Assembly: GCF_004078635.1 (NCBI RefSeq)
Contig: NZ_RZNB01000004.1
Location: forward strand, 298,069 to 362,068
Direction of reading: 5' to 3'
Origin: Labedella phragmitis
Lineage (GTDB): Bacteria; Actinomycetota; Actinomycetes; Actinomycetales; Microbacteriaceae
Length of the DNA: 64,000 nt
Part shown: piece after piece, positions 32,249-41,900 of the stretch
Position numbering within the stretch: the stretch's first letter is position 1
How the letters are laid out: every line of letters starts with the position of its first letter
The notes under the pieces: generated by a model
Seen by the model: the letters and a program-made list of their open reading frames with translations, nothing else
Databases searched by the model: none
What the model was told of the DNA's origin: nothing
Position numbers and translations under genes: made by a program

Positions 32249-33856
32249 GTGACCGACATCACCTTCAGCACGCTCGGCGTGCCCGCTCCTCTCGTCTCCG
32301 TCCTCGCGGCGGACGGGAAGACGACCCCGTTCCCCATCCAGGAGGACACGCTCCCCGACACGCTCGCGGGCCGCGACGTCCTCGGGCGCGGAAAGACCGG
32401 CTCCGGCAAGACCATCGCCTTCGCGATCCCCCTCGTCGCCCGCCTCGGCGGCGCACTCGCCGGCGGCAAGCGCCGCCCGGGTCGGCCGCTCGCCCTCGTG
32501 CTCGCCCCCACACGCGAGCTCGCCACGCAGATCGACGCGACCCTCGCGCCCCTCGCCGCGGCGTACAACCTCACGACCACGACGATCTTCGGCGGCGTGA
32601 GCCAGAACCGTCAGGTCGCCGCACTCAAGTCCGGCGTCGACATCATCGTCGCGTGCCCCGGTCGACTCGAGGACCTCATGCAGCAGGGCTTCGTGTCGCT
32701 CGACGCGATCGAGGTCACCGTCATCGACGAGGCCGACCACATGGCCGACCTCGGCTTCCTGCCCGTCGTGACGCGCATCCTCGACAAGACGCCCTCGAAC
32801 GGTCAGCGACTGCTGTTCTCCGCGACGCTCGACAACGGTGTGGACAAGCTCGTCCGACGTTTCCTCCACAACGAGGTCCTCCACTCCGTCGACGAGGCCA
32901 ACTCGCCCGTCGCCGCGATGACGCACCACGTGTTCGAGGTCGAGAGCGTCGAGGGCAAGAAGGTCCTCGTCGAGAAGCTCGCCTCCGGCACGGGACGACG
33001 GATCCTCTTCCTCCGCACCAAGCACCACGCGAAGAAGCTCGCGAAGCAGCTCACCGCGTCGGGCATCCCGGCCGTCGATCTGCACGGCAACCTCTCGCAG
33101 CCGCAGCGCGACCGCAACCTCAAGGCCTTCGGCGAGGGAAGCGTCCGCGTGCTCGTCGCGACCGACGTCGCTGCTCGCGGAGTGCACGTCGACGACGTCG
33201 AGCTCGTCGTGCACGTCGACCCGCCCATGGAGCACAAGGCGTACCTGCACCGCTCCGGTCGTACGGCTCGCGCCGGCAGCGCCGGCGACGTCGTGACCGT
33301 CTCGCTCCCGACGCAGCGGGGCGACCTCGCGGCACTCCTGCGCAAGGCGAAGATCTCCGTCAAGCCGACGATCGTCACGGCCGACTCCCCCGAGGTCACC
33401 GCTCTCGTCGGTGACGTCGCCGCTTTCGTGAAGCCGGCCCCCGAGGAGCGTCGCCCCCAGGGCGGCGGCGGAACCTCCCAGGGCGCGAACGCACGCCGAA
33501 AGCGCGCCGCGCGTGACGAGAACGGTTCGTCCACCGGTGGTCGCGGTCGCGGTCGCGCCGACGGCGGCCGTGGTGAGGGTGGCCGTGGTCAGGGCGAAGG
33601 CCGCGCTCAGGGCGAAGGCCGTGGCCAGGGCGGCGGGCGCCGCTCCGGTGGCCGTGACGGGGCGACCCGCGACGCCGCTCCTCGCACGGGTGGCGCGCGC
33701 TCCGGCGCCGGTGCTCAGCAGTCCGGCGGAGCCTCGTCCGGCGGTCGCCGCGGCGGCGCATCCGGCGCGAAGGCTCCCATCCGTGTCGGCAGCCTCGTGG
33801 GCGGTCGCTCGGGTGGCACGAGCCGCGGCAACGGCCCGCGCCGCGCCCAGGGCTGA
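32249..33856 (+). CDS. DEAD-box ATP-dependent RNA helicase
   Basis: A 535-residue RNA helicase with the core motifs in order: Q motif FPIQEDTLP (about 26-34), Walker A GRGKTGSGKT (about 45-54), PTRELATQ, DEAD (160-163), SAT, then motif V LVATDVAARGVHVDDV and motif VI HRSGRTAR. Residues about 400-535 form a Gly/Arg/Gln-rich RNA-binding tail with RGRGR-type and GRGQGEGR-type repeats. Members remodel rRNA and mRNA, often at low temperature. GTG start with AAGG six bases upstream. A long leader precedes it and a strong hairpin follows. Confidence 0.93.
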   Translation: MTDITFSTLGVPAPLVSVLAADGKTTPFPIQEDTLPDTLAGRDVLGRGKTGSGKTIAFAIPLVARLGGALAGGKRRPGRPLALVLAPTRELATQIDATLAPLAAAYNLTTTTIFGGVSQNRQVAALKSGVDIIVACPGRLEDLMQQGFVSLDAIEVTVIDEADHMADLGFLPVVTRILDKTPSNGQRLLFSATLDNGVDKLVRRFLHNEVLHSVDEANSPVAAMTHHVFEVESVEGKKVLVEKLASGTGRRILFLRTKHHAKKLAKQLTASGIPAVDLHGNLSQPQRDRNLKAFGEGSVRVLVATDVAARGVHVDDVELVVHVDPPMEHKAYLHRSGRTARAGSAGDVVTVSLPTQRGDLAALLRKAKISVKPTIVTADSPEVTALVGDVAAFVKPAPEERRPQGGGGTSQGANARRKRAARDENGSSTGGRGRGRADGGRGEGGRGQGEGRAQGEGRGQGGGRRSGGRDGATRDAAPRTGGARSGAGAQQSGGASSGGRRGGASGAKAPIRVGSLVGGRSGGTSRGNGPRRAQG

Positions 33857-33870
33857 CCCGCAGGGCCGCT

Positions 33871-33933
33871 CAGCACTCCCGGATCCCCGGATCGAGACGG
33901 ACTCCTCCGTCCTCGTTCCGGGGATTCGTGCTG
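33871..33933 (+). terminator. nested hairpin after the helicase gene
   Basis: Three stacked arms pair in register: CAGCAC/GTGCTG, ATCCCCGGA/TCCGGGGAT and GACGGA/TCCGTC. It begins 15 bases after the stop. Read as the helicase terminator. Confidence 0.7.
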
Positions 33934-33991
33934 TCCCACGTGCCCGCGGATCCGATTTGGGAGGCCGGGCGGCCCCCGGTATCGTCGGCAC

Positions 33992-34486
33992 ATGGAGACC
34001 ATTTCCGCCACCGTGAGACCCGTGCGGGACGTCGACGCCGAGGCTCTCGGCCGCGTCCACGCCACCTGTTGGCATGAGACGTACGACCACCTCGTGAGTT
34101 CTGCGACCCTCGAGAACCTCTCACCGCGCCGCATGGCCGAGTTGTGGACGCACTGGATGAACCAGGGCCCGGAGTACGTGCAGTACGCCGCCCTCGTCGA
34201 CGGCGAGATCGTCGGCTTCGCGGGGTCCGGACCGGCTCGCGACGATGATGCGCCGCGCCCGCGCGAGCTCTACTTCATCTACCTGCTGCACGCGTACCAC
34301 GGCACGGGCATCGGCCAGCAGCTGTTCGACGCCGCATGCGGAACGGAGCCGACGTACCTGTGGGTCGCGGAGGACAACCCGCGAGCCCACGGCTTCTACC
34401 GCCGCAACGGCTTCACCCCCGACGGCGCGTCGCACGACGAGCCGTTCCTCGGCGAGACGATTCACGAGGTCCGCCTGATCCGCTGA
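33992..34486 (+). CDS. GNAT-family N-acetyltransferase
   Basis: A 164-residue acetyl-CoA-dependent acetyltransferase. Motif A, with LHAYHGTGIGQQLFDAA (about 106-122), is the pyrophosphate-binding loop. NPRAHGFYRRNGFTPDG (about 129-145) is the usual motif B. Substrate unknown; the early TCWHETYDHLV is common in small-molecule or ribosomal-protein acetyltransferases. TATCGT lies six bases before the ATG with no ribosome site, a leaderless form. Confidence 0.88.
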   Translation: METISATVRPVRDVDAEALGRVHATCWHETYDHLVSSATLENLSPRRMAELWTHWMNQGPEYVQYAALVDGEIVGFAGSGPARDDDAPRPRELYFIYLLHAYHGTGIGQQLFDAACGTEPTYLWVAEDNPRAHGFYRRNGFTPDGASHDEPFLGETIHEVRLIR

Positions 34487-34503
34487 GGAGACGTCCGGAG
34501 GGC

Positions 34504-34551
34504 CGGAAACGGCGATGGCGGGTGTCTCCACACCCGCCATCGCCGTTTCCG
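34504..34551. terminator. perfect 22-bp bidirectional terminator
   Basis: 34504-34525 and 34530-34551 are exact inverted copies around a CTCC loop, lying between two convergent genes 18 bases past one stop and 11 bases from the other. It can serve both strands. Confidence 0.92.
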
Positions 34552-34561
34552 TCTCACCTCG

Positions 34562-36001
34562 TCAGAAGTCGAAGTCGAACCCGTCGCCGTCGCCGAATCC
34601 GCTCATGAGCCCGCCGATCACGAGTCCACCGACGACACCCCCGAGGATGTCGCCACCACCGCCGCGACCACGCCCGTACCCCCCGTAGCCGCCATAGCCC
34701 TGCTGGTACTGCTGCTGCATCTGCTGCTGCTGGTGCGCCTCGATGTCGCGCTGGCCGAGCGTGACGGCGAGCGCCGCGAGGCTCGCAGCACGGCGCACCT
34801 GGCCGAGCGCTGTCGTGGCGTCGGGAGCGGAGTCGAGCGTGTCGAGCAAGCGCTCGGCCTCGGCGAGCTTGGTGCGCGCGTCCGGTCCGATCGGGCCGCG
34901 ATAGCCGGAGAGGAAGTCGCGAGCGACGCCGATCTGCCGCTCGGCATCATCGAGGGCCGGCCCGATGGCGGCGCGAGCGTGCTCCTCCTGCTGCTGACGA
35001 CCGCGGACGTCCGCGACGACAGCGTCGAGCGCCGAGTTCGCGTCCCGCAGGCTCTCGAGCTCTCCGAGCGGGTCGCGACGATCGGCGCTCGGCGACAGGA
35101 CGGCGAGCGCCGACGTGGCCCGCGCCGCGGCGGACTCGATCGCGGAGCGCGCCGCGGGGTCGCGGAGCGTCGCCACGAGACGGCGCGCGTCGACGATGTC
35201 CGACTCGGTGTCCGCGACGACGGCGGCGAGGGTCGACTCGGCCCTCAGCGCCTCGACCTCGAAGTGCTCGACGGCTGCGACGAGCTGGCCAGCGCGATGC
35301 ACTGCCTCCTCCGCCGTCTGGAGAGGAACCGTCGCGTCGGCCGCCCGGCGGGAGCCGAGCCGGTCCTCGGCGACCTCGAGGCTCCGCTCCGCGTAGACGA
35401 CGAGCTCGCGCGCTTGTGCGGGGTTACGGCTGACGGCCCGCAACGCCTCGTCGGAGTATCGCGAGCGCAACCGCTCGAGCAGTCGCTCCGACGACTCGAT
35501 GCCCGGTTGCACCTCGGTGATGCGGGCGCGCACAGTACGGACGGCTGACGGAGCCTGCTGCTCGAGGGACCGCAACGACGTGAACGCGGCCGACTGCTCG
35601 GCGAGTGCCTGCTCGGCCGACGCCGCGAGCTCGATGATGCGGCGGTTCCAGTCACGACGTTCCTCGACGGTGTCGGGGAACGCGTCCTCGAGACGCTGCT
35701 TGAGCTCGAACGCCTCACGGAGCCGGGCCCGCGATCGGGCGAGCGCCCGCGTGAACTCCGCCGTCGCGGCCTCACCGAACTCGGCGACCGCGAAGCCGAC
35801 CTCGTCCTCGCTCGACTGGACGCGGTCGTCGGCGTGGACGAGGGCGCTACCGGCGCGGGTCTCGAGCTCGCGCAGTTCCGACTCCGTCGCTGCGATGCGC
35901 CGCTTGCCCGCGCGTCGGACGAGAGTCGTCACCACCGCGGCGGCGGCTCCGATGCCGACGACGATGACGACGAGAGACACGAGGATTTCCGGGAGGCCCA
36001 T
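34562..36001 (-). CDS. coiled-coil membrane-anchored protein related to TPM-domain proteins, TPM domain absent
   Basis: A 479-residue protein with one N-terminal membrane helix (about 6-27), about 370 residues of Glu/Arg/Ala-rich coiled coil, and a Gln-rich then Gly/Tyr-rich tail (YGGYGGYGRGRGGGG). It ends in a hydrophobic GGVVGGLVIGGLMSGF and an Asp/Phe end. Actinobacterial TPM-domain proteins share this coiled coil and glycine tail but carry a TPM phosphatase-like domain before the membrane helix. Here the gene starts at the helix. It converges on a GNAT gene across the 22-bp terminator. Confidence 0.65.
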   Translation of the reverse strand: MGLPEILVSLVVIVVGIGAAAAVVTTLVRRAGKRRIAATESELRELETRAGSALVHADDRVQSSEDEVGFAVAEFGEAATAEFTRALARSRARLREAFELKQRLEDAFPDTVEERRDWNRRIIELAASAEQALAEQSAAFTSLRSLEQQAPSAVRTVRARITEVQPGIESSERLLERLRSRYSDEALRAVSRNPAQARELVVYAERSLEVAEDRLGSRRAADATVPLQTAEEAVHRAGQLVAAVEHFEVEALRAESTLAAVVADTESDIVDARRLVATLRDPAARSAIESAAARATSALAVLSPSADRRDPLGELESLRDANSALDAVVADVRGRQQQEEHARAAIGPALDDAERQIGVARDFLSGYRGPIGPDARTKLAEAERLLDTLDSAPDATTALGQVRRAASLAALAVTLGQRDIEAHQQQQMQQQYQQGYGGYGGYGRGRGGGGDILGGVVGGLVIGGLMSGFGDGDGFDFDF

Positions 36002-36044
36002 GAGCCGATTCTACGGACTCCGACAGGGAGCCCGCCGAGCATCG

Positions 36045-37394
36045 TCAGGCGGTCGACGACCCGACGAGCCGCTCGACAGCCGCGAGCGGGATGCCCACCC
36101 ACGCCGGACGATTGCGTGCCTCGTAGAGCGTCTCGTAGACGGCCTTGTCGAGCTCGAAGGCGTCGAGCACGTCGCGATGCGCGTCGAGGTCGATACCGGA
36201 GCGGGTGCCGTAACCGGCAGAGAAGGCCCGTCGGCCCGTCGTCGCCCAGGACCCGACGGCGGCGGTGTCACCGCCGTCCTGTCCGAGCGAACCCGCGACG
36301 TAGTCGAACGACCGCAGCATGCCCGCGACGTCCCGCAGCGCCATGTCGGGGCGCGTGCGCTCCGCCATGGTGCGGAGGGGTTCGCCCTCGAAGTCGATGA
36401 GGATCCAGCCGCGCCGGTCGGACCAGAGCACCTGACCCAGGTGGAGGTCGCCGTGGATGCGCTGCAGAGCCGGCCACGACGCGCGCGCCGCTCGCGCGTA
36501 GACCGCGTCGATCGCAGCGCGGTGCGCGGCGAGTTGCGGCGCCTCCGTCGTCGCCGTTGTGAGGCGCGATCGCATGACGGCGACGGCCGCGTCGATCTCG
36601 GCCTGGGTCGTCCGCACGGTCGGGAACACGGATGCGAGCGTCTCGTGAACCTCGGCGACGGCTTCCCCGAGTGCACGGGCCCGCTCGGAGAAGTCCTCTC
36701 CCGCGGCGGCCGCCTGCAGCGCGACGCGCCAGGCGTCCTCGGATCCGGCGAGGAACTCCTGGACGGCAGCGAGGTGACCCACCGCGACTCCCTCGGCACG
36801 GCCGGGGTCGGGCCATGACCCCGTCAGTACGCCGAACGAGCGCGGCACTCGATCCGAGCCCGCCGCGCTGATCCCCGACTGCAGCGTCACGTCCGGATTC
36901 TCGCCGTGGTGAACGAGTCGGAACACCTTCGCGATGAGCTGCGGGAGGGGACCGCCCTCGACGTCGACGACGATCGACGTGTTCGACTGCTCGCCGGAGA
37001 ACACGCGGGAGGAGCGGGGCGTTCCGGGGTCGATCGCCGGCTCGCCGACCGCCTGGGCGCCCGAGCCCTCGAGTCGACCGCCGTCGGCGATCGTGCGCAC
37101 GAGGAGCCCGACGTACGCGGGGTCGTGGGGACCGTCGTAGAGGAACCGGCCGTCGACCTCTCCGATGAGGGCGTTCCTCGATTCCGGCAGCTCCGTCGGG
37201 CGGAAGACGACGGGCACCTGGTAGAGGAGCGGCTCCGCCGGGGCCTCGTCGAGCAGCAGGAACACCGTGACGCGGACGCCCGGCACCCCGCCGTCCAGGC
37301 TCGCCACGACGCTCAGCGCTGGTTCGGCCCCCTTTGCCTGGTACCAGCGCTGACGCGCCATCCACTCGGCGATGACAGGAATGACGGCGCTCAT
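36045..37394 (-). CDS. maltokinase-like kinase
   Basis: A 449-residue phosphotransferase with an aminoglycoside-kinase-like fold and a maltokinase-type N-terminal cap (WMARQRWYQAKG, about 11-22). The catalytic loop is RIHGDLHLGQVLW (about 305-317), followed by ILIDFEGEPLR with the metal-binding Asp. Maltokinase makes maltose 1-phosphate for the GlgE alpha-glucan route; some relatives phosphorylate glucosamine. No glgE, treS or glgB lies nearby to decide. TACAGT at 37401-37406 is six bases before the ATG with no ribosome site (leaderless form). Confidence 0.8.
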   Translation of the reverse strand: MSAVIPVIAEWMARQRWYQAKGAEPALSVVASLDGGVPGVRVTVFLLLDEAPAEPLLYQVPVVFRPTELPESRNALIGEVDGRFLYDGPHDPAYVGLLVRTIADGGRLEGSGAQAVGEPAIDPGTPRSSRVFSGEQSNTSIVVDVEGGPLPQLIAKVFRLVHHGENPDVTLQSGISAAGSDRVPRSFGVLTGSWPDPGRAEGVAVGHLAAVQEFLAGSEDAWRVALQAAAAGEDFSERARALGEAVAEVHETLASVFPTVRTTQAEIDAAVAVMRSRLTTATTEAPQLAAHRAAIDAVYARAARASWPALQRIHGDLHLGQVLWSDRRGWILIDFEGEPLRTMAERTRPDMALRDVAGMLRSFDYVAGSLGQDGGDTAAVGSWATTGRRAFSAGYGTRSGIDLDAHRDVLDAFELDKAVYETLYEARNRPAWVGIPLAAVERLVGSSTA

Positions 37395-37514
37395 GTCGCG
37401 ACTGTAACCGGTGGCGGAGCACGTCCGTCAGGGGTCGCTTTTCCTGTGCCCGTCATGGCAAGGGGGTCTCGGCGAGCAACCGGGGGCGATCGGCGGAACG
37501 CGCCGGGGCGATCG

Positions 37515-38102
37515 TCAGCGCAAGCAGCCGACCGAGGCGAGCGCGGAGCGGACGAGGCTGCCGCGGCCGCCCTCCATCTCGGCCGAGACGGCGTCGGATG
37601 CCGCTTCCTCCGGGGTCATCCACGTCACCTCGAGGGCGTCCTGACGCGGCTCGCACGTGCCCGTGACCGGCACGACGTAGGCGAGCGAGACCGCGTGTTG
37701 GCGATCGTCGGAGAAGAGCGAGACCCCCGGCATGGGGAAGTACTCGGCGACCTGGAACGGCACCGGCGAGGCCGGGAGCTGCGGGAACGCCATGGGTCCC
37801 AGGTCCTTCTCGAGGTGTCGGAAGAGAGCCTCGCGGAGCGTCTCGCCGTACAGCACTCGACCGGAGACGAGCGTGCGGGTCATCTGGCCGGTCGGCGTCG
37901 CACGGAGCAGCACCCCTACCTCGGTCACGATACCGAGGCCGTCGACGCGAACCGGCACGGCCTCGACGTAGAGGAGCGGCAGTCGCTGACGCACCTCGGC
38001 GAGTTCGATGTCGCTCAACCACCCGGGATTCGCCGAAGGCCGCGGCGGCTCGCTCGACTCCTCGGGGACGTCGGGATCGGGATCGGGTGTTCTCACGGCC
38101 AT
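37515..38102 (-). CDS. DUF4916 / NUDIX-like hydrolase family protein
   Basis: A 195-residue protein of the actinobacterial DUF4916 family, grouped with NUDIX hydrolases. Core landmarks are YVEAVPVRVDGLG (about 55-67), LVSGRVLYGETLREALFRHL (about 87-106), GPMAFPQLPASPVPF and HAVSLAYVVPV. The strict NUDIX box (GX5EX7REUXEEXGU) is not present in full, so hydrolase activity is doubtful. The disordered N-terminal 35 residues are Pro/Glu-rich. The ATG at 38102 suits a weak CAGAAT hexamer six bases upstream. Confidence 0.75.
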   Translation of the reverse strand: MAVRTPDPDPDVPEESSEPPRPSANPGWLSDIELAEVRQRLPLLYVEAVPVRVDGLGIVTEVGVLLRATPTGQMTRTLVSGRVLYGETLREALFRHLEKDLGPMAFPQLPASPVPFQVAEYFPMPGVSLFSDDRQHAVSLAYVVPVTGTCEPRQDALEVTWMTPEEAASDAVSAEMEGGRGSLVRSALASVGCLR

Positions 38103-38253
38103 TGGGCCATTCTGCCGTGCGACGCCGCGCTGCGGGTACGCAGTCCCCGTGAGTCGTGTGCACGTCCAGCCGGCCCCGGCGTCGGCGGCCGTCGTTACGC
38201 TGGACGGAGGGACGCCGACGCGTCCGGCACCCGCATCGGCAAGAGGAGTCCGC

Positions 38254-38895
38254 GTGAGCACGATCGAGATCGACGACGACGCCGTGCTCTGGTCCGCGGG
38301 TGTCCAGGACCGCGTCGACCGGCCTCTCCTCGTCCTCCTCCACGGTCACGGATCGAACGAGGGCGACCTGTTCGGGCTCGGTACGGCACTCCCGCTCGAG
38401 CCCGTCATCGCCTCGCTGCGCGCGCCCCTGGCCGCGCCCTGGCCGCTCATGGGCTGGTCGTGGTACCCCCTCGACTCTCGCGGTGCGCCTGACGTCGCGG
38501 GAGTGGACGCCGCCGTCGAGGCCGTGATCCGCTGGACCGACCGCCTCGAGGTCGCGCCCACATCGATCGGCTTGCTGGGGTTCTCGCAAGGCGGCTCCAT
38601 GACGCTGCAACTCCTCCGTGCCGCTCCGGATCGTTTCCGCTACGCCGTGACCCTCGCGGGCTTCGTCCCGACCCTCGAGCACGAGGGCGACGACGATCTC
38701 GCGGCCGCCGCACCGCCGGTCTTCTGGGGCCGCGGCACGCTCGACACCGTCATCCCGGCCGCCGCCGTCCTGCGGACGACGGACTGGTTGCCTCGCCACT
38801 CGACCCTCACCGGCCGCATCTACGAGGGCCTCGCCCACGCCGTCTCGCCGCAAGAGCTCACCGACGTCGCGGCGTTCATCTCCCGCGAACTCTGA
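38254..38895 (+). CDS. alpha/beta hydrolase (carboxylesterase/phospholipase type)
   Basis: A 213-residue serine hydrolase of the carboxylesterase type 2 family. Oxyanion loop LVLLHGHGSNEGDLFGL (about 26-42), nucleophile elbow LLGFSQGGSM with Ser (about 109-118), and catalytic His in EGLAHAVSPQEL near the C-terminus. The acidic residue is probably in RGTLDTVI. GAGGAG lies seven bases before the GTG start. It is similar in family to the hydrolase at 61188, which belongs to a MarR-linked cluster. Confidence 0.88.
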   Translation: MSTIEIDDDAVLWSAGVQDRVDRPLLVLLHGHGSNEGDLFGLGTALPLEPVIASLRAPLAAPWPLMGWSWYPLDSRGAPDVAGVDAAVEAVIRWTDRLEVAPTSIGLLGFSQGGSMTLQLLRAAPDRFRYAVTLAGFVPTLEHEGDDDLAAAAPPVFWGRGTLDTVIPAAAVLRTTDWLPRHSTLTGRIYEGLAHAVSPQELTDVAAFISREL

Positions 38896-38979
38896 TCCGG
38901 AGGCCCCGCGTCCCTACACGAGCGCGCCCTCGTCAGCGACCATGCACCGGGTGTCGGTGGTGTGTGTTTGCATGAATGC

Positions 38980-41900
38980 GTGAGCGACGTCCTCGACCGG
39001 TTCTCCCCCGCCACCCGCGAGTGGTTCCAGGGGGCGTTCGACGCGCCGACGCGAGCGCAGGCCGGTGCGTGGGACGCCATCTCGCGCGGGTCCCACGCCC
39101 TCGTCGTCGCCCCAACGGGGTCGGGTAAGACGCTGTCAGCGTTCCTGTGGTCGATCGACCGCCTCATCGCCTCAGGAGCGTCGGCCGCGGCGGCATCGAC
39201 CGCGGCGACCGAACCCGTCGCAGCGAAACGCGGAAAGCGGTCGGCGGCGGAGGCGCCCGAAGCGGTGCCGGGCACACGCGTGCTCTACATCTCACCGCTC
39301 AAGGCGCTCGGTGTCGACGTCGAGCGCAACCTCCGCTCGCCCCTCGTCGGCGTCACGCAGACGGCGAAGCGGCTCGGGCTCGACGTACCCCAGGTGCGCG
39401 TCGGGGTCCGATCCGGCGACACTCCGCAAGCCGAGCGTCGCGCCCTGCTCAAGAACCCGCCCGACATCCTCATCACCACGCCAGAGTCGTTGTTCCTGCT
39501 CCTCACGTCCGCCGCCCGCGAGACGCTTCGCGACGTCGACACGGTCATCGTCGACGAGGTGCACGCGCTGGCCGGCGGGAAGCGCGGCGCGCACCTGGCC
39601 GTCTCGCTCGAACGGCTCGACGATCTGCTCGAGAAGCCTGCGCAACGCATCGGCCTCTCTGCCACGGTGCGGCCGCACGAGGAGGTTGCCCGGTTCCTGT
39701 GCGGGCGCGCGCCCGTCGAGATCGTCGCGCCTACCGCCGACAAGCGATTCGACCTCACCGTCGTGGTCCCCGTCGACGACATGACCGACCCGGGCGCGGT
39801 CGACCCCGCACGCTCGTCCGACGCCGCCGGTGGGCCTCGAGAGGGCGCCACCGCCGGCAACGTCGTGCCCGACGGCGAGCGCACGGGCTCGATCTGGCCG
39901 CACGTCGAAGAGGCGATCGTCGATCGCATCCTCGAGCACCGGTCCACGATCGTCTTCGCCAATTCCCGCCGCCTCGCCGAGCGACTCACAGCCCGCTTCA
40001 ACGAGATCTGGGAGGAGCGAAACGCACCCGAGACAGAAGAAGGAGACGACGCCTCTACCGGGGGCACCTCCGCCCGCCGCGCACCGGCGGCTCTCATGGG
40101 CGGCAGCGGGCAGACCAAGGGGTCTCGAGCGGGCACGGCACTCCTCGAACCAGGCGTCGCGACCGAGGCCACGGGGGCTCCGCTCGCTCGCGCCCACCAC
40201 GGTTCCGTCTCCAAGGAGCAGCGGGCCGAGATCGAAGACGCCCTCAAGACCGGGCGGCTCCGCTGCGTCGTGGCGACGTCGAGTCTCGAACTCGGCATCG
40301 ACATGGGAGACGTCGACCTCGTCGTCCAGGTCGAGACGCCGCCCTCCGTCGCGAGCGGGCTGCAGCGCGTCGGTCGAGCGGGGCACCAGGTGGGCGAGAT
40401 CTCGCGCGGCGTGCTGTTCCCCAAGCACCGCTCGGACCTCGTGAGCACGGCCGTCGCCACGGAGCGCATGGTGACGGGTCAGATCGAGCGGCTCTCGGTG
40501 CCGGCGAACCCGCTCGACGTCCTCGCTCAGCAGACCGTGGCGGTGTGCGCGCTCGAGCCCGTCGAGGTCGAAGCGTGGTTCGACACGGTGCGCCGCAGCG
40601 CTCCCTTCCGATCCCTGCCCCGATCGGCCTTCGAGGCGAGCCTCGACCTCCTTGCCGGTCGATACCCGAGCGACGACTTCGCCGAACTGCGGCCCCGCCT
40701 CGTGTGGGATCGCGACGCCGGGACGCTCACGGGCCGACCGGGAGCGCAGCGGCTCGCCGTCACGAGCGGCGGCACGATCCCCGATCGCGGGATGTTCGCG
40801 GTCCACATGGTGGGCGGTGACGCCAAGGGCGGAACACGCGTCGGTGAGCTCGACGAGGAGATGGTCTACGAGTCGCGCGTCGGCGACGTCTTCGCGCTCG
40901 GCGCGACGAGCTGGACGATCCAGGAGATCACGCACGACAGGGTCCTCGTGACCCCGGCGTTCGGTCAGCCCGGGCGGCTGCCCTTCTGGAAGGGCGACGG
41001 CCTGGGTCGGCCCGCCGAACTGGGCGAGGCCATCGGGGCCTTCGTCCGCGAGACGGACGCGGCGACACCGACCGCCGCGGAGGAGCGCTTGTCGGCGGCG
41101 GGCCTCGACCACCGTGCCGTCGGCAACCTGCTCACCTACCTGTCCGAACAGAAGCGCGCCACCGGTCACCTGCCCACCGACCGCACCCTCGTGGTCGAGC
41201 GCAGCCGCGACGAGCTCGGCGACTGGCGCGTCATCCTCCACTCCCCCTACGGCATGCACGTGCACGCGCCATGGGCGCTCGCGGTCGCGGCGCGCGTCCG
41301 CGAACGGCTCGGAGTCGACGGCGGCGCCACGGCGAGCGACGACGGCATCATCGTCCGCATTCCCGACACGGACGCCGAGCCCCCGGGCGCCGACCTCTTC
41401 GTGATCGACCCGGACGAACTCGAGGCGATGGTGCGCGACGAAGTCGGCGGGTCCGCCCTGTTCGCCTCGCGCTTCCGCGAGTGCGCGGCGCGAGCGCTCC
41501 TCCTGCCCAACCGCCGCCCCGGGTCGCGCGCGCCCCTGTGGCAGCAGCGGCAGCGATCCGCGCAACTCCTCGACGTGGCGAAGCGCTACCCCGATTTCCC
41601 GATCCTGCTCGAGACGGTGCGCGAGTGCCTGCAGGACGTCTACGACCTGCCGGCCCTCCTCGACCTCGCGAAGCGCATCGGATCGAGGGCCGTCCGCGTC
41701 GTCGAGACCACGACGGACACACCGTCGCCGTTCGCCGCTTCGCTCCTCTTCGGCTACGTCGGCGCGTTCATGTACGAGGGCGACAGCCCGCTCGCGGAAC
41801 GCCGAGCCGCGGCTCTCGCCCTCGACCAGGGCATGCTCTCCGAGCTCCTCGGACACGTCGAGCTGCGCGAGCTGCTCGATCCCGGCGTCATCACCCGCAC

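Noticed and set aside
36045..37394. Complete GlgE alpha-glucan pathway
   Set aside because: Only the kinase is present here; no glgE, treS or glgB lies in the window.
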